Assembly (NCBI GenBank): GCA_016125185.1
Contig: WGMG01000006.1
Span: 1,240,001 to 1,304,000, forward strand
Length of the DNA: 64,000 bases
Direction: 5' to 3'
Origin: Armatimonadota bacterium
Lineage (GTDB): Bacteria > Armatimonadota > Fimbriimonadia > Fimbriimonadales > Fimbriimonadaceae
Below the pieces are notes generated by a model. That model was not told where the DNA came from, did not search any database, and saw nothing but the letters and a program-made list of their open reading frames with translations. Made by a program: the position numbers and the translations under genes. Shown here piece by piece: positions 25,867-34,111 of the stretch; position 1 is the stretch's first letter; each line of letters opens with the position of its first letter.

Positions 25867-26909
25867 AGCATCACCTCACTCTTCTTGGAGCTATTGCGGA
25901 TGCTGAGACTACTGGGCACCAGGATTCGGCGCGGGCCGCTGGTCGCGCGGTTGTCGATGATGTCGAGAAGTTGGCTAACCGAGAGACGAACGATCTCGGG
26001 AATGTTCAAATTGACGCTGGTCAGTCCGCCGTTAACAACTTCGCAGAGGCTGGAATCGTTGAACGACGCGATTCCCAAGTCTCGGGGGACCGACAGCTTG
26101 AATTCGCGGGAAGCCGCCGATACCCCGAGCGCCATAAAGTCGTCGAGCACGACAATCGCATCGGGCCGATTCGCCATCGAAAGGATTTCCCGTGCCGTCT
26201 CTCGGGCCGCCTCGCTTCCGAAATCGGAATGGAAAATGAGGTGCTCGTCCTGAGCCCCCCGTAGCGCGCGCTGGTAACCCGCGATGCGGTCATCGCTCAC
26301 CGTGATTCCCGTTTTCGCGCCGAGAAAAGCGATGCGATGATAGCCCTGTTCGATCAAATGCCGAGTCAATTGCTCGGAGGCGTGCACATTGTCGTTATCG
26401 ACTGAATGAACCTCGGCGGCATGGAGCGGATTGCCGATAAGCACAAAAGGAAACTTGTCACGTTGCAGCTTGAGGATTCGGTCATCCGAAGCCTCCGATT
26501 CGACCAGAATCAGGCCGTCCACGCGGCGAGATCGAAGCATTTCGTCATAGAGCGAAAGGTGCTTTTCGTTATCGACGGCGCTATCGACGCACAGGTGAAA
26601 TTCGGTCTCGGCCAACTGCTCGACGATCGAGGCAATGAGGTTGGCGTAGAACGGGTCGTTCATGATGCCGCCCTGGGGCCGCTTGATGACCAAACCGATC
26701 ATGCCGGTGCGGCGATTGCGGAGCGACTGGGCGCGAACATCGGGCTGATAGTTCTGTTCGCGAATGACCTTGGAGACTCGGTCGCGGATGTCGGATTCGA
26801 CACGATCATCGCCGGAGAGCACACGCGACACCGTCGCCTGCGAAACATTTGCCAACCGCGCAATATCTCGTTGTGTAACCCTCATTGGCTCCAACTCTTC
26901 CCAGTTCAT
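25863..26909 (-). CDS. LacI-family transcriptional regulator
   Basis: A 348-residue repressor with an N-terminal helix-turn-helix (VTQRDIARLANVSQATVSRVLSGDDRV) and hinge, then a periplasmic-binding-protein-like effector domain (MIGLVIKRPQGGIMNDPFYANLI, VDGLILVESEA, IAFLGAKTGITVSDDRIAGY). The start may be the ATG at 26909 or one eight codons in. It is the first gene of an operon with the GH13 amylase, so the effector is probably maltose, a maltodextrin or glucose; this is inferred from position. Two matching palindromic operators lie just upstream, implying autoregulation. Confidence 0.9.
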   Translation of the reverse strand: MNWEELEPMRVTQRDIARLANVSQATVSRVLSGDDRVESDIRDRVSKVIREQNYQPDVRAQSLRNRRTGMIGLVIKRPQGGIMNDPFYANLIASIVEQLAETEFHLCVDSAVDNEKHLSLYDEMLRSRRVDGLILVESEASDDRILKLQRDKFPFVLIGNPLHAAEVHSVDNDNVHASEQLTRHLIEQGYHRIAFLGAKTGITVSDDRIAGYQRALRGAQDEHLIFHSDFGSEAARETAREILSMANRPDAIVVLDDFMALGVSAASREFKLSVPRDLGIASFNDSSLCEVVNGGLTSVNLNIPEIVRLSVSQLLDIIDNRATSGPRRILVPSSLSIRNSSKKSEVML

Positions 26910-26912
26910 CCT

Positions 26913-26928
26913 GAGAATTCGTATTCTT
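26913..26928 (-). promoter_or_regulatory. LacI-type operator, proximal
   Basis: GAGAATTCGTATTCTT is an imperfect palindrome with the central CG typical of LacI-family sites. It starts four bases upstream of the lacI start codon, where bound protein would block transcription. It differs from the distal site at one base. Confidence 0.7.
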
Positions 26929-26945
26929 GAAGGTCATATTAACAC

Positions 26946-26961
26946 AAGAATTCGTATTCTT
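26946..26961 (-). promoter_or_regulatory. LacI-type operator, distal
   Basis: AAGAATTCGTATTCTT has 6-bp perfect arms (AAGAAT/ATTCTT) around TCGT. Its centre is 33 bp, about three helical turns, from that of the proximal site. A weak -10-like TAATAT lies between the two sites. Confidence 0.7.
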
Positions 26962-26976
26962 AAGCGGAATTCTTCA

Positions 26977-27013
26977 AAAAACAAAAAAAAATCCCAAGCG
27001 ATTCGCTTGGGAT
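26977..27013 (-). terminator. Strong terminator after response-regulator gene
   Basis: A 10-bp perfect stem with a 3-base loop (26991-27013) is followed on the minus strand by a long T-rich run. It ends the gene at 27035 and insulates the lacI promoter from it. Confidence 0.93.
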
Positions 27014-27034
27014 TTCCTTGTTGGGTTTGCTGGC

Positions 27035-27445
27035 TTAGAGTTCGATTCGCTTGCTCTTGCCACCGTCGGTACCATCGTTGCCGTCGAGAATTCGCTTCAC
27101 GAACGAAACGAGCTCCATCGGGTTGAACGGCTTGGTGAGGTACATATCCGCACCATAGTGGTAGCCTTCGAAAACGTCTTTGTCCTGTGCCTTCGCGGTC
27201 AACATGATGACCGGGAGCGCTTCCGTCTCTGGCTCTCGGCGCAGAGACTTCAAAACTTCGAAACCATCCATGTAAGGCATCATAACGTCGAGAACGCACA
27301 TGTCAGGCTTCTCGGCCTTGACCTTCTCCAAGCCTTCTTTTCCATCGAACGCGGTGACGACTGTGTAGCCGTTTCGCTCAAGGTTGACTTGAATTAATCT
27401 GACAATATGGCGCTCATCGTCGCAGACCAGAATCTTCTTTGGCAT
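27035..27445 (-). CDS. Receiver-only response regulator
   Basis: A 136-residue protein that is just a REC domain. The acidic pocket is Asp9-Asp10, the phospho-acceptor Asp53 in VLDVMMPYMDG, the switch Thr83 in MLTAK, and Lys105 in LTKPF. No DNA-binding or enzymatic output domain follows, only a short polar tail, so it probably acts by binding a partner or in a phosphorelay. An AGGAG ribosome site sits seven bases before the ATG, in contrast to the many genes here without one. A second receiver-only gene lies just upstream on the same strand. Confidence 0.88.
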   Translation of the reverse strand: MPKKILVCDDERHIVRLIQVNLERNGYTVVTAFDGKEGLEKVKAEKPDMCVLDVMMPYMDGFEVLKSLRREPETEALPVIMLTAKAQDKDVFEGYHYGADMYLTKPFNPMELVSFVKRILDGNDGTDGGKSKRIEL

Positions 27446-27521
27446 GCAGTTCTCCTAGATATCTCCCTCTAGGTTTGCATCGTACCACAACTGACCTGCT
27501 GTGTACATGTCTAATGCCAAC

Positions 27522-27914
27522 TTAGAAAGAATACTGAGAAATTAACTCAGCACAAGTTTTAATATCGTCCGGGCCAAAGGGTTTCGTTAGGTACATATCG
27601 GCTCCGTAGCTGTAGGCTTTGTGTACGTCCTCGTCCTCAGTCTTAACCGAAAGCATGATGACGGGCATCCTCTCCTTGGTCTGATCGTTGCGGATCGTCC
27701 TCAGGACTTCCAGGCCGTCGACGTAGGGCATCATGACGTCGAGAATGCAGCCAAAGATCTTTTGCGTGGCGAGGATGCTGAGCGCTTCCCTACCGTCGTT
27801 GGCGGTGACAACTTCGAACCCAAGGTTCTGGAATTGGATGGCAGTCAGGCGCAGCAGAAACGGCTCGTCGTCGGCGACGAGAATCCGTTTTCTGGTTCGG
27901 CTTGCCTGCTCCAT
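27522..27914 (-). CDS. Receiver-only response regulator
   Basis: A 130-residue stand-alone REC domain with Asp15-Asp16, phospho-acceptor Asp59 in ILDVMMPYVDG, Ser89 at the switch position (MLSVK) and Lys111 in LTKPF. It is clearly related to the neighbouring receiver at 27035, mainly around VMMPY and GADMYLTKPF, suggesting a local duplication. It has no output domain. A histidine kinase lies about 2 kb away on the other strand and is a possible, unproven partner. The upstream region holds a tandem GTCTAAT repeat with the second copy abutting the ATG. Confidence 0.86.
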   Translation of the reverse strand: MEQASRTRKRILVADDEPFLLRLTAIQFQNLGFEVVTANDGREALSILATQKIFGCILDVMMPYVDGLEVLRTIRNDQTKERMPVIMLSVKTEDEDVHKAYSYGADMYLTKPFGPDDIKTCAELISQYSF

Positions 27915-27966
27915 ATTAGACGATTAGACGACGTTGACGCCAATAGGTTCGCATCTCGCGTGTAGG

Positions 27967-27972
27967 TATCCT
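27967..27972 (+). promoter_or_regulatory. -10 box TATCCT, leaderless start
   Basis: TATCCT ends six bases before the GTG at 27979. It lies in the 11-mer GTAGGTATCCT, also present upstream of ridA. Confidence 0.45.
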
Positions 27973-27978
27973 ATTAGG

Positions 27979-28752
27979 GTGAAACTTTGCCGTTTTGAAC
28001 TTAAATCTGATCCTGGGGTCGTGCGGTCGGGAATGGTTTATTCGGGAAAGATCTACGAAACCGATGGAGCCGAGGCGATCGGCGTCCATGAGGCGGCCGA
28101 TGTCCGGCCCCTCGCTCCGGTCCCAACGCCGCCCAGCATCCGCATTTTTCGGTCCGATCTCGGCGAGGACGAACTCGGCTTTTATTACGTTAATCCCGGT
28201 GCCGTCATTGGCCCCAGCCAGATCGTCAACCTGCCCGACATTGAGTCAGAATTTGTGGTCCGTTCCTACCTTGCTGCAACCATCGGGGGCGGCGGCTACC
28301 AAGTCAACGACGAGGAAGCCGAAGCCGTACTCCTTGGCCTTACGCTCGTGAATATCGTCACTGCGAAAACGATCGAGGATAGCGAACGTAGGAATGGATT
28401 CGGGATCGGACGATCCCACGATTTCGGCATCGCGGTTGGCCCGGTTCTGACCACGCCAGACGACCTCGACGATGTAATGGTGATGACGAAGAATGGCATT
28501 CTTTACAAGCTGGAATGTTCGATCAAGGTGAATCAGGTTGAGCGGGCCAGCGCCCACTTCGAGGAGTTCGCGATCTCTATGATCGATGCCGTCCAATTCG
28601 CCTCCCAGACCGGCACCCTTCGCCCCGGCGACATCTTCTGCGTCGGTCCCATTTTCGATGACGAAGACTGTAAGGTCTCGGCTAACGACGAATTTCAGTT
28701 CACGATGGAGCGCCTTGGCACGCTCGCCCTAAAAATCAATGAGCAATCTTAA
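27979..28752 (+). CDS. FAH-fold protein, divergent
   Basis: A 257-residue protein that resembles fumarylacetoacetate hydrolase family members (2-hydroxyhepta-2,4-diene-dioate isomerases and oxaloacetate decarboxylases). Family-like parts are DVRPLAPVPTPPSIR, then INLPDIESE with the metal-binding Glu-x-Glu, and GLTLVNIVTAKTIEDSE. In active members the latter reads VNDVSARD or similar; here the aspartate is replaced by Ile. The later Lys-Asp-x-Phe motif is also altered (RSHDFGIAVGP). It may be catalytically changed or inactive. I chose the GTG at 27979. It overlaps the M16 protease gene by 14 bases. Confidence 0.6.
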   Translation: MKLCRFELKSDPGVVRSGMVYSGKIYETDGAEAIGVHEAADVRPLAPVPTPPSIRIFRSDLGEDELGFYYVNPGAVIGPSQIVNLPDIESEFVVRSYLAATIGGGGYQVNDEEAEAVLLGLTLVNIVTAKTIEDSERRNGFGIGRSHDFGIAVGPVLTTPDDLDDVMVMTKNGILYKLECSIKVNQVERASAHFEEFAISMIDAVQFASQTGTLRPGDIFCVGPIFDDEDCKVSANDEFQFTMERLGTLALKINEQS

Positions 28753-29968
28753 GAAAATCACCCTTTCCAACGGGGTCCGGATTCTGGTAGAGCCGGTTCC
28801 CTACGTTCGCAGCGCGGCCATCGGGCTCTGGTGCAAAACGGGCAGTCGCCACGAACTTGATAGCGAGGCGGGAATCACCCACCTAATCGAGCACATGCTG
28901 TTCAAAGGCACCGATCGCCGGACGGCTAAGCAGATTGCGGAGTCGATCGAGGGCCGGGGCGGGGTTCTTAACGCATTTACGGATAAAGAATCGACCTGCT
29001 ACTACTGCCGCGTACTCTCGGACGATGTTGCAAACGGCATCGACGTCCTGACTGACATGATGCTCCACTCCAAGTTCGACCCCAAGGACCTGGAAACGGA
29101 GGAAGGCGTTGTCTGCGAAGAGATCAAGCGGAGCGAGGACGAGCCTTCCGACCACGTGCACGAACTGCACCTGAGCTACCGATGGGGCGACCACCAGCTT
29201 GGCAAGCCGATCATCGGCACCGAAGAGTCGGTCCAGTCGTTCCGGCGCGATCACATCCTCAGCTATATGGACCGCCAATACCGGGCCGAGAACGTGCTTC
29301 TCTCGGTGGCTGGCAATGTCGACGTTGATGAAATCAAGAAGGTAGCAGAACAGGTTTTGGGCAAACTGCCGTCGGGCTTTGCCGACCAACAGCCAGCAAG
29401 GCCGAGTGGAATAGCCAGTATGAACGAGGTCGCAAAGGACACTCAGCAAGTTCATTTCTGCATCGGCACGGACGGAATTTCGATTTACGATGAGCAGTTG
29501 ATCCCAGTCATGAGCATCCTCGATTCCGCCCTGGGCGGAAGCATGTCCAGCCGATTGTTCCAAGAAGTCCGCGAGAAGCGGGGCCTGGTCTACAGCATCG
29601 GCAGCTACACCCTGACCTACGGGTCGGGCGGCGCGTATACGGTGTACGGCGGTACGAGCGAGGATAATTGGGAGGAGGTCAAGCAGATCGTGAGGACCGA
29701 GTTCGATAAGGTTATGAGTGATGGCTTGGAGGCCGAGGAACTGGAGCGCGTCAAGCGAAGCCTCGCCGGAAACCTGGTGCTCGCGCTGGAAGGCATGAGC
29801 AGTCGAATGATGCGGATGAGCCGAAGCGAACTGAATTATCAGCGCGAGATCACAGTCGAAGAGTCGCTGGAGCGCCTGAACAAGGTGACCAACGATCAGG
29901 TGCGCGAACTCGCCAACCGGATTCTTTCGCCAGACCTCGTCAGCACCACGGCGATCGGACCTTTCTAG
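28739..29968 (+). CDS. M16-family zinc peptidase
   Basis: A 409-residue processing-peptidase-type protein. The inverted zinc motif HLIEH is near residues 47-51, followed by MLFKGTDRRTA, and the third ligand glutamate lies in EEGVVCEEI. The second half has the typical ALGGSMSSRLFQEVREKRGLVYSIGSYT segment with the Arg-Tyr substrate motif. It has no signal peptide and resembles the YmxG/PqqL-like and mitochondrial MPP-beta group, which trims peptides in the cytoplasm. It overlaps the FAH-fold gene and is followed after five bases by the histidine kinase gene, so these are likely co-expressed. Confidence 0.92.
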   Translation: MSNLKKITLSNGVRILVEPVPYVRSAAIGLWCKTGSRHELDSEAGITHLIEHMLFKGTDRRTAKQIAESIEGRGGVLNAFTDKESTCYYCRVLSDDVANGIDVLTDMMLHSKFDPKDLETEEGVVCEEIKRSEDEPSDHVHELHLSYRWGDHQLGKPIIGTEESVQSFRRDHILSYMDRQYRAENVLLSVAGNVDVDEIKKVAEQVLGKLPSGFADQQPARPSGIASMNEVAKDTQQVHFCIGTDGISIYDEQLIPVMSILDSALGGSMSSRLFQEVREKRGLVYSIGSYTLTYGSGGAYTVYGGTSEDNWEEVKQIVRTEFDKVMSDGLEAEELERVKRSLAGNLVLALEGMSSRMMRMSRSELNYQREITVEESLERLNKVTNDQVRELANRILSPDLVSTTAIGPF

Positions 29969-29973
29969 AGTTT

Positions 29974-31572
29974 ATGACGGACCTCGAGCACAGACAACTT
30001 TTGCAGATCGTGGCCGGGGCTCGCGGCGAGGACGACATGCTGGACGATCTGGCCGAGTTCGCCGCGCGGGTGGTTAAGGCCGACTCGTGCGACATTTTGT
30101 TCCGCGACGCACAAGACGGCTTGGTCCTCCGGGCGAGTTCGATTGTGCCCGAGTTGGTGAACCGTCTTAAGTTGGGCCGAGGCGTCGGACTTTCGGGCGA
30201 GGCGCTCGTCGCCAGCGAGGCCAAATACGTATCCAACAAAGCGTTTGCCCACTCCAGCTACGCCAAGTATCCGGGCCTATCGGAAAAGGAATCGTGCGCG
30301 GTGGCGGCGATCCCGATGCGGCATGTGGACGGCAGTACCTTCGGCGTCATGATCTTCCGTCGCCGGACGCCTTGGCGCTTTTCAGCTAAGGAAAAGGAAA
30401 AGCTCAACGATGTGGCCCAACTGATGGCGCTCGGCTACAAGTCGTACCGCGCCGGGTACCAGATCGGTACGCAATCGAACCGCCTTGGCGCACTGAGTGA
30501 GGTGTCGAAAACAATCTCGACGTCGCCGTATATCGATGAGGTTCTTCAGCTTTTGGTCAACCTGACCGCCCAGCAGTTCAACTACCGAGTCTGCACGGTC
30601 CGTCTCCTCGACGAGGAGCGGCAGGAGTTGGTTCTGCGCGCCACGCAGGCCACGGCTAAGGCCTACCAGCGTAAGCGGGGCATCAAGCTGGGCGAGTCGA
30701 TCGCCGGGCGGACGCTCGAAGAAAACCGGCCCGTCATCGTGCGGGACGTGCAGGTGGACTCTGATTATATTGGCCACGATCTCGCCGTCGAGCAAGGTCT
30801 GCGGAGCATGATCTGCATTCCGCTCACGATTCAGGACAAGCCGGTGGGCGTGCTTTCGTGTTACACGGGCGAGGTTCGCGACTTCACCTCCGACGAAATT
30901 TCAGCCCTGGAGACGCTGGCCCAGCAGGCCGCGCTCGCTATCGAGCACGCCAAGCTTCAGGTGCGCGACACTCTGATGCAGGAGGTCCACCACCGAGTGA
31001 AAAACAACCTCCAACAGGTGGCGGCGCTTTTGCGGCTTCAGCTCAAAACCGCCAGCTATAAGACGCTGGAAGAGGCGCTCAACGATGTTCTCACCCGGAT
31101 TCTGGCCATCTCGGCCGTGCACGACCTGCTCAGCCGAGACGACCTGGACCACGTCGGAATTCGGTCCATCGCCGAGTCGCTGGTTCACCACCAGCAAAGC
31201 TCGCTGATCTTGCCCAACAAGAACGTATCGTTCTTGGTTCGGGGCGACGATTTCCGCCTGAACATGAACCAGGCCACGCAGGTCGCCCTGCTGATGAACG
31301 AGTTGATTTCGAACGCGGTCGAGCATGGCTTCGATACGACCAACGACGGCGAAATCCATATCACGGTCGAGACTCAGGAGAACACCGTTTGCCTGTGGGT
31401 CTCCAACAACGGCGACCAACTGCCGCCGGACTTCGACCCGACTAAGACGAATAGCCTTGGCCTGCAGATTGTGGAGAACCTTGCGCGGGCGATGAACGGG
31501 ACGTTCAAGATCAGCGACGTGCTGGGCTGGACCGTCAGCGAAGTGAAGTTTCCGAAAGTCACCGGCGAGTAG
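29974..31572 (+). CDS. Cytoplasmic GAF-domain histidine kinase (HisKA_2 type)
   Basis: A 532-residue kinase with no membrane segments. Two GAF-like sensory domains occupy about residues 1-160 and 170-325 (for example VGVLSCYTGEVRDFTSDEISALETL broken at the strand). The phospho-accepting histidine is near residue 340 in LMQEVHHRVKNNLQQVAALLRLQ, the HisKA_2 signature. The C-terminal HATPase_c has NELISNAVEHGF (N box) and NSLGLQIVENLARAMNGTF (G box). It is similar in plan to PdtaS-type kinases. Cognate regulators could be the receiver-only proteins at 27035 and 27522. Confidence 0.9.
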   Translation: MTDLEHRQLLQIVAGARGEDDMLDDLAEFAARVVKADSCDILFRDAQDGLVLRASSIVPELVNRLKLGRGVGLSGEALVASEAKYVSNKAFAHSSYAKYPGLSEKESCAVAAIPMRHVDGSTFGVMIFRRRTPWRFSAKEKEKLNDVAQLMALGYKSYRAGYQIGTQSNRLGALSEVSKTISTSPYIDEVLQLLVNLTAQQFNYRVCTVRLLDEERQELVLRATQATAKAYQRKRGIKLGESIAGRTLEENRPVIVRDVQVDSDYIGHDLAVEQGLRSMICIPLTIQDKPVGVLSCYTGEVRDFTSDEISALETLAQQAALAIEHAKLQVRDTLMQEVHHRVKNNLQQVAALLRLQLKTASYKTLEEALNDVLTRILAISAVHDLLSRDDLDHVGIRSIAESLVHHQQSSLILPNKNVSFLVRGDDFRLNMNQATQVALLMNELISNAVEHGFDTTNDGEIHITVETQENTVCLWVSNNGDQLPPDFDPTKTNSLGLQIVENLARAMNGTFKISDVLGWTVSEVKFPKVTGE

Positions 31573-31582
31573 GAATCCGTCG

Positions 31583-31588
31583 TACAAT
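31583..31588 (+). promoter_or_regulatory. -10 box TACAAT, leaderless start
   Basis: TACAAT is followed by CTCGAG and then the ATG at 31595, a gap of six bases with no ribosome site. Confidence 0.55.
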
Positions 31589-31594
31589 CTCGAG

Positions 31595-32635
31595 ATGGGG
31601 CAACTTAACCATAGGCCCACACGACTGCTACCACTGTTGATATTTGTCGGGCTCGCTGGAATTACCCTTTGCTGGGGTGGCATGTGGATTTTGCCGATGA
31701 TCGGGTTTGGCGGCAAAAGCGCCGACCACAATGCAGTCACTTTCAACGTCGACCCGACCGGTAAAAGCATTATCTTTTCGTCTGCAGACGAACACCTCTA
31801 TCTGCTCGATCTTGGCACGAGCGTTGTCAGTGCCATCACTACTCCTTCCGGGTCTGCGGTAGACGCCTCGTTTTCGCCGGACGGCGACTCCATTGTTTAC
31901 GCGACACCCAACCAATCGAATGGCTTTGATTTGGAGACGTTAAATCTAAAATCTCGGGCAGTCAAGCACCTCACTACCGGAACTTCAACCTCCGATTCGC
32001 AACCCTGTTTCTCGCCCGACGGCAGATCCGTAGCTTTTGTAAGGGCACATCGGTACCGAGCCTATAGCATGGGCGGAATGGTTTGGGATGACTACGATAT
32101 CTACCTCCTCGATCTTGAGTCTGGAACTGCCAAGCGCCTGACTGATGAAAAGTACTATGCGGCTGGGTCGCCTTCTTTCTCTGATCACGGCAAAAGCATC
32201 ACCTACTCATGCAGTAGGCACGACTTGAATGTTGGCACAGGTATCAATAAAATCTCCATTTCGTCGGGATCACGTCCCATCACGGTCATGCCGGGCACAC
32301 AAGATGGCTACCGGGGGGGAGCTTTTGCCTCGGAGGCCCAAATCTCGCCAGATGATTCGAAAATGACGTTCATCTCCGATCGAGCTAAACCCTACGAATA
32401 CGACGTTTATATTGCTGACACTGACGGTAGTAACCCTCATCGATTGGAGTTGACCAAGGTTTCATCCTATAATCAGTCGCCTCGGTTCTCGGCGGATGGA
32501 CAAGCAGTCTACGTGCTAGCGGGAATGAATCAGGTCAGCCTCTATTGGATAGATTTTGACGGTCATACCAGAGAGGTTGCCGACAGCGAAATGTTTAGTT
32601 CTCCAGAAAAATGGAAGGGGCCATCCAGTCCCTAA
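31595..32635 (+). CDS. Membrane-anchored beta-propeller (PD40/TolB-like) protein
   Basis: A 346-residue protein with an N-terminal membrane anchor (LLPLLIFVGLAGITLCWGGMWILP). The rest is a beta propeller of WD40-like PD40 blades, shown by repeated SFSPDGDSIVYA, CFSPDGRSVAFVRA, SFSDHGKSITYS, QISPDDSKMTFISD and RFSADGQAVYVLAG. Such propellers act as periplasmic binding platforms, but the partner is unknown. It has its own promoter, with a TACAAT box six bases from the ATG, and is followed after 24 bases by the GDPD-like gene. Confidence 0.8.
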   Translation: MGQLNHRPTRLLPLLIFVGLAGITLCWGGMWILPMIGFGGKSADHNAVTFNVDPTGKSIIFSSADEHLYLLDLGTSVVSAITTPSGSAVDASFSPDGDSIVYATPNQSNGFDLETLNLKSRAVKHLTTGTSTSDSQPCFSPDGRSVAFVRAHRYRAYSMGGMVWDDYDIYLLDLESGTAKRLTDEKYYAAGSPSFSDHGKSITYSCSRHDLNVGTGINKISISSGSRPITVMPGTQDGYRGGAFASEAQISPDDSKMTFISDRAKPYEYDVYIADTDGSNPHRLELTKVSSYNQSPRFSADGQAVYVLAGMNQVSLYWIDFDGHTREVADSEMFSSPEKWKGPSSP

Positions 32636-32659
32636 CGTGGTTATGAACAAGTTTGGGTT

Positions 32660-33421
32660 ATGCTTCCAAATGTGACGACGCTTCTCGCCGCCTTCGTACT
32701 TGTCCAGGCTCCAACCGTTCTGACGCGGGTTCATTCGCACAACGACTATGCCCAGAAGCGCCCGCTGGATGAAGCCCTGGACAACGGATTTAGCAGTGTC
32801 GAGGTCGACGTCTTTCCGGTCAACGGCAAGTTGCTGGTCGGGCACAACGAGAAGGACATCCGCGACGACCGAACCATCGAATCGATGTACCTGGACAAGC
32901 TGTCGGCCCGAGCCAAAGCGAACTCGGGGGCGATCTATCCAGGCTCGAAAGCTACCTTTTGGGTTCTGGTCGATGTAAAGACCAAAGGGCTGGAGGCGTA
33001 CAACGACTTCAAAGCCACGCTGGACCGTTACCCCTCGCTGAAGCCCGCAACCTCCGCCATACGGTTTGTGATCAGTGGAGATCGCGCGATCGACGCCATC
33101 GCCGCCGATAAAGGCGCCTACGCAGGCATCGATGGCCGATTCGACGACATGGGGAAAGGCTATTCCTTCGCCCAAATGCCCTGGATCAGCGGCGACTGGC
33201 TAGATTCGTTCAAATGGTTTGGACGGGGAGACTTCCCTACCGATCAGAAGGCGAAACTCGATTCGCTCGTCTCATCGGTCCATCAAGAGCATCGCCTCAT
33301 CCGCTTTTGGGGCACACCCGACAACACGCTGGCTTGGGACGTTGAATGGAAGGCCAAGGTCGACTTTCTCAACACCGACCACTTGGCGCAGTTGGCGCGG
33401 TGGATATCGAAGCAACCTTAG
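32660..33421 (+). CDS. Secreted phosphatidylinositol-phospholipase/GDPD-like protein (AIM6-like)
   Basis: A 253-residue protein with a signal-like start (LLAAFVLVQAPTVL). The mature part opens with VHSHNDYAQKRPLDEALDNG and SSVEVDVFPVNGKLLVGHNE, matching the GDPD/PLC superfamily branch named after yeast AIM6. The two histidines and the Glu-x-Asp are the probable metal and catalytic residues. FWVLVDVKTKG and AIRFVISGD are later barrel strands. It would act outside the cytoplasm on a phosphodiester. Substrate is unknown. Confidence 0.75.
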   Translation: MLPNVTTLLAAFVLVQAPTVLTRVHSHNDYAQKRPLDEALDNGFSSVEVDVFPVNGKLLVGHNEKDIRDDRTIESMYLDKLSARAKANSGAIYPGSKATFWVLVDVKTKGLEAYNDFKATLDRYPSLKPATSAIRFVISGDRAIDAIAADKGAYAGIDGRFDDMGKGYSFAQMPWISGDWLDSFKWFGRGDFPTDQKAKLDSLVSSVHQEHRLIRFWGTPDNTLAWDVEWKAKVDFLNTDHLAQLARWISKQP

Positions 33422-33440
33422 TGAGGGGTAAAACGAACCG

Positions 33441-34034
33441 GTGGAGGAAATCACCCTCACTCAGTCCAAGCGGTACCACCTTTGGTCGTTAGTTGCCCTG
33501 GTGGGATTGTTCGTCCTTTTCATCGTCTTGCAGTACGGATTCCTGTCGAGTACGCGCCATGCCAATCAACTTTTCAGCTTGTTTCGCTGGCCAATTATCG
33601 GTGCCTGCCTATTCGGAGGGGTTGTGGCGCTTCGGTCTATCGTGTCTTCGGCCCCAGGATTAACTCTTGGTCGCGAGGGCATCACCGTTTGGCGCTGGCC
33701 CTATAAGCCGATGCGGGCGCAATGGAAGGACATCGATCGAATCCAGTACATGAGCGAAGTGGATTACCGATCGCCCCTTGGCATTCGTTCGCCAGTCATG
33801 AAAATCCTGATGCCTAACAGCGTGACGATCTACGTTCGGGATGCGGCAAAGTCGCAAAATTGGGCCATCAGCATGAACCGTGGAAATGGGTTGGGCGACC
33901 TCATCATCTCAGGCGGGATGCTGGGAATGCAGAAAGAGGAGATCGTGACTCTGATCGAGAAGTACTGGCACACGGCGGTTCCTCCGACGCAGGTCTCGAA
34001 CTACCCGCGCACACCGACTGACGGAAGATGGTGA
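33441..34034 (+). CDS. Two-helix membrane protein with bPH/STM3941-like domain
   Basis: A 197-residue protein with a GTG start. Two membrane helices (LWSLVALVGLFVLFIVLQYGF and IIGACLFGGVVALRSIV) are followed by a cytoplasmic domain of bacterial PH type: LTLGREGITVWRWPYKPMRAQWKDIDRIQY is the hallmark, then VTIYVRDAAKS. The overall plan matches the STM3941 family, whose function is unknown. A second copy of the same plan follows at 34112, so this is a tandem pair of diverged paralogues. Confidence 0.65.
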   Translation: MEEITLTQSKRYHLWSLVALVGLFVLFIVLQYGFLSSTRHANQLFSLFRWPIIGACLFGGVVALRSIVSSAPGLTLGREGITVWRWPYKPMRAQWKDIDRIQYMSEVDYRSPLGIRSPVMKILMPNSVTIYVRDAAKSQNWAISMNRGNGLGDLIISGGMLGMQKEEIVTLIEKYWHTAVPPTQVSNYPRTPTDGRW

Positions 34035-34111
34035 CCTTGCGAAACGAGCTCGCTAGGTAAATTCTAAAAGCTATCGAAGGTCGAATAGTTCTTGAAAAGC
34101 GTAAGTCACGA

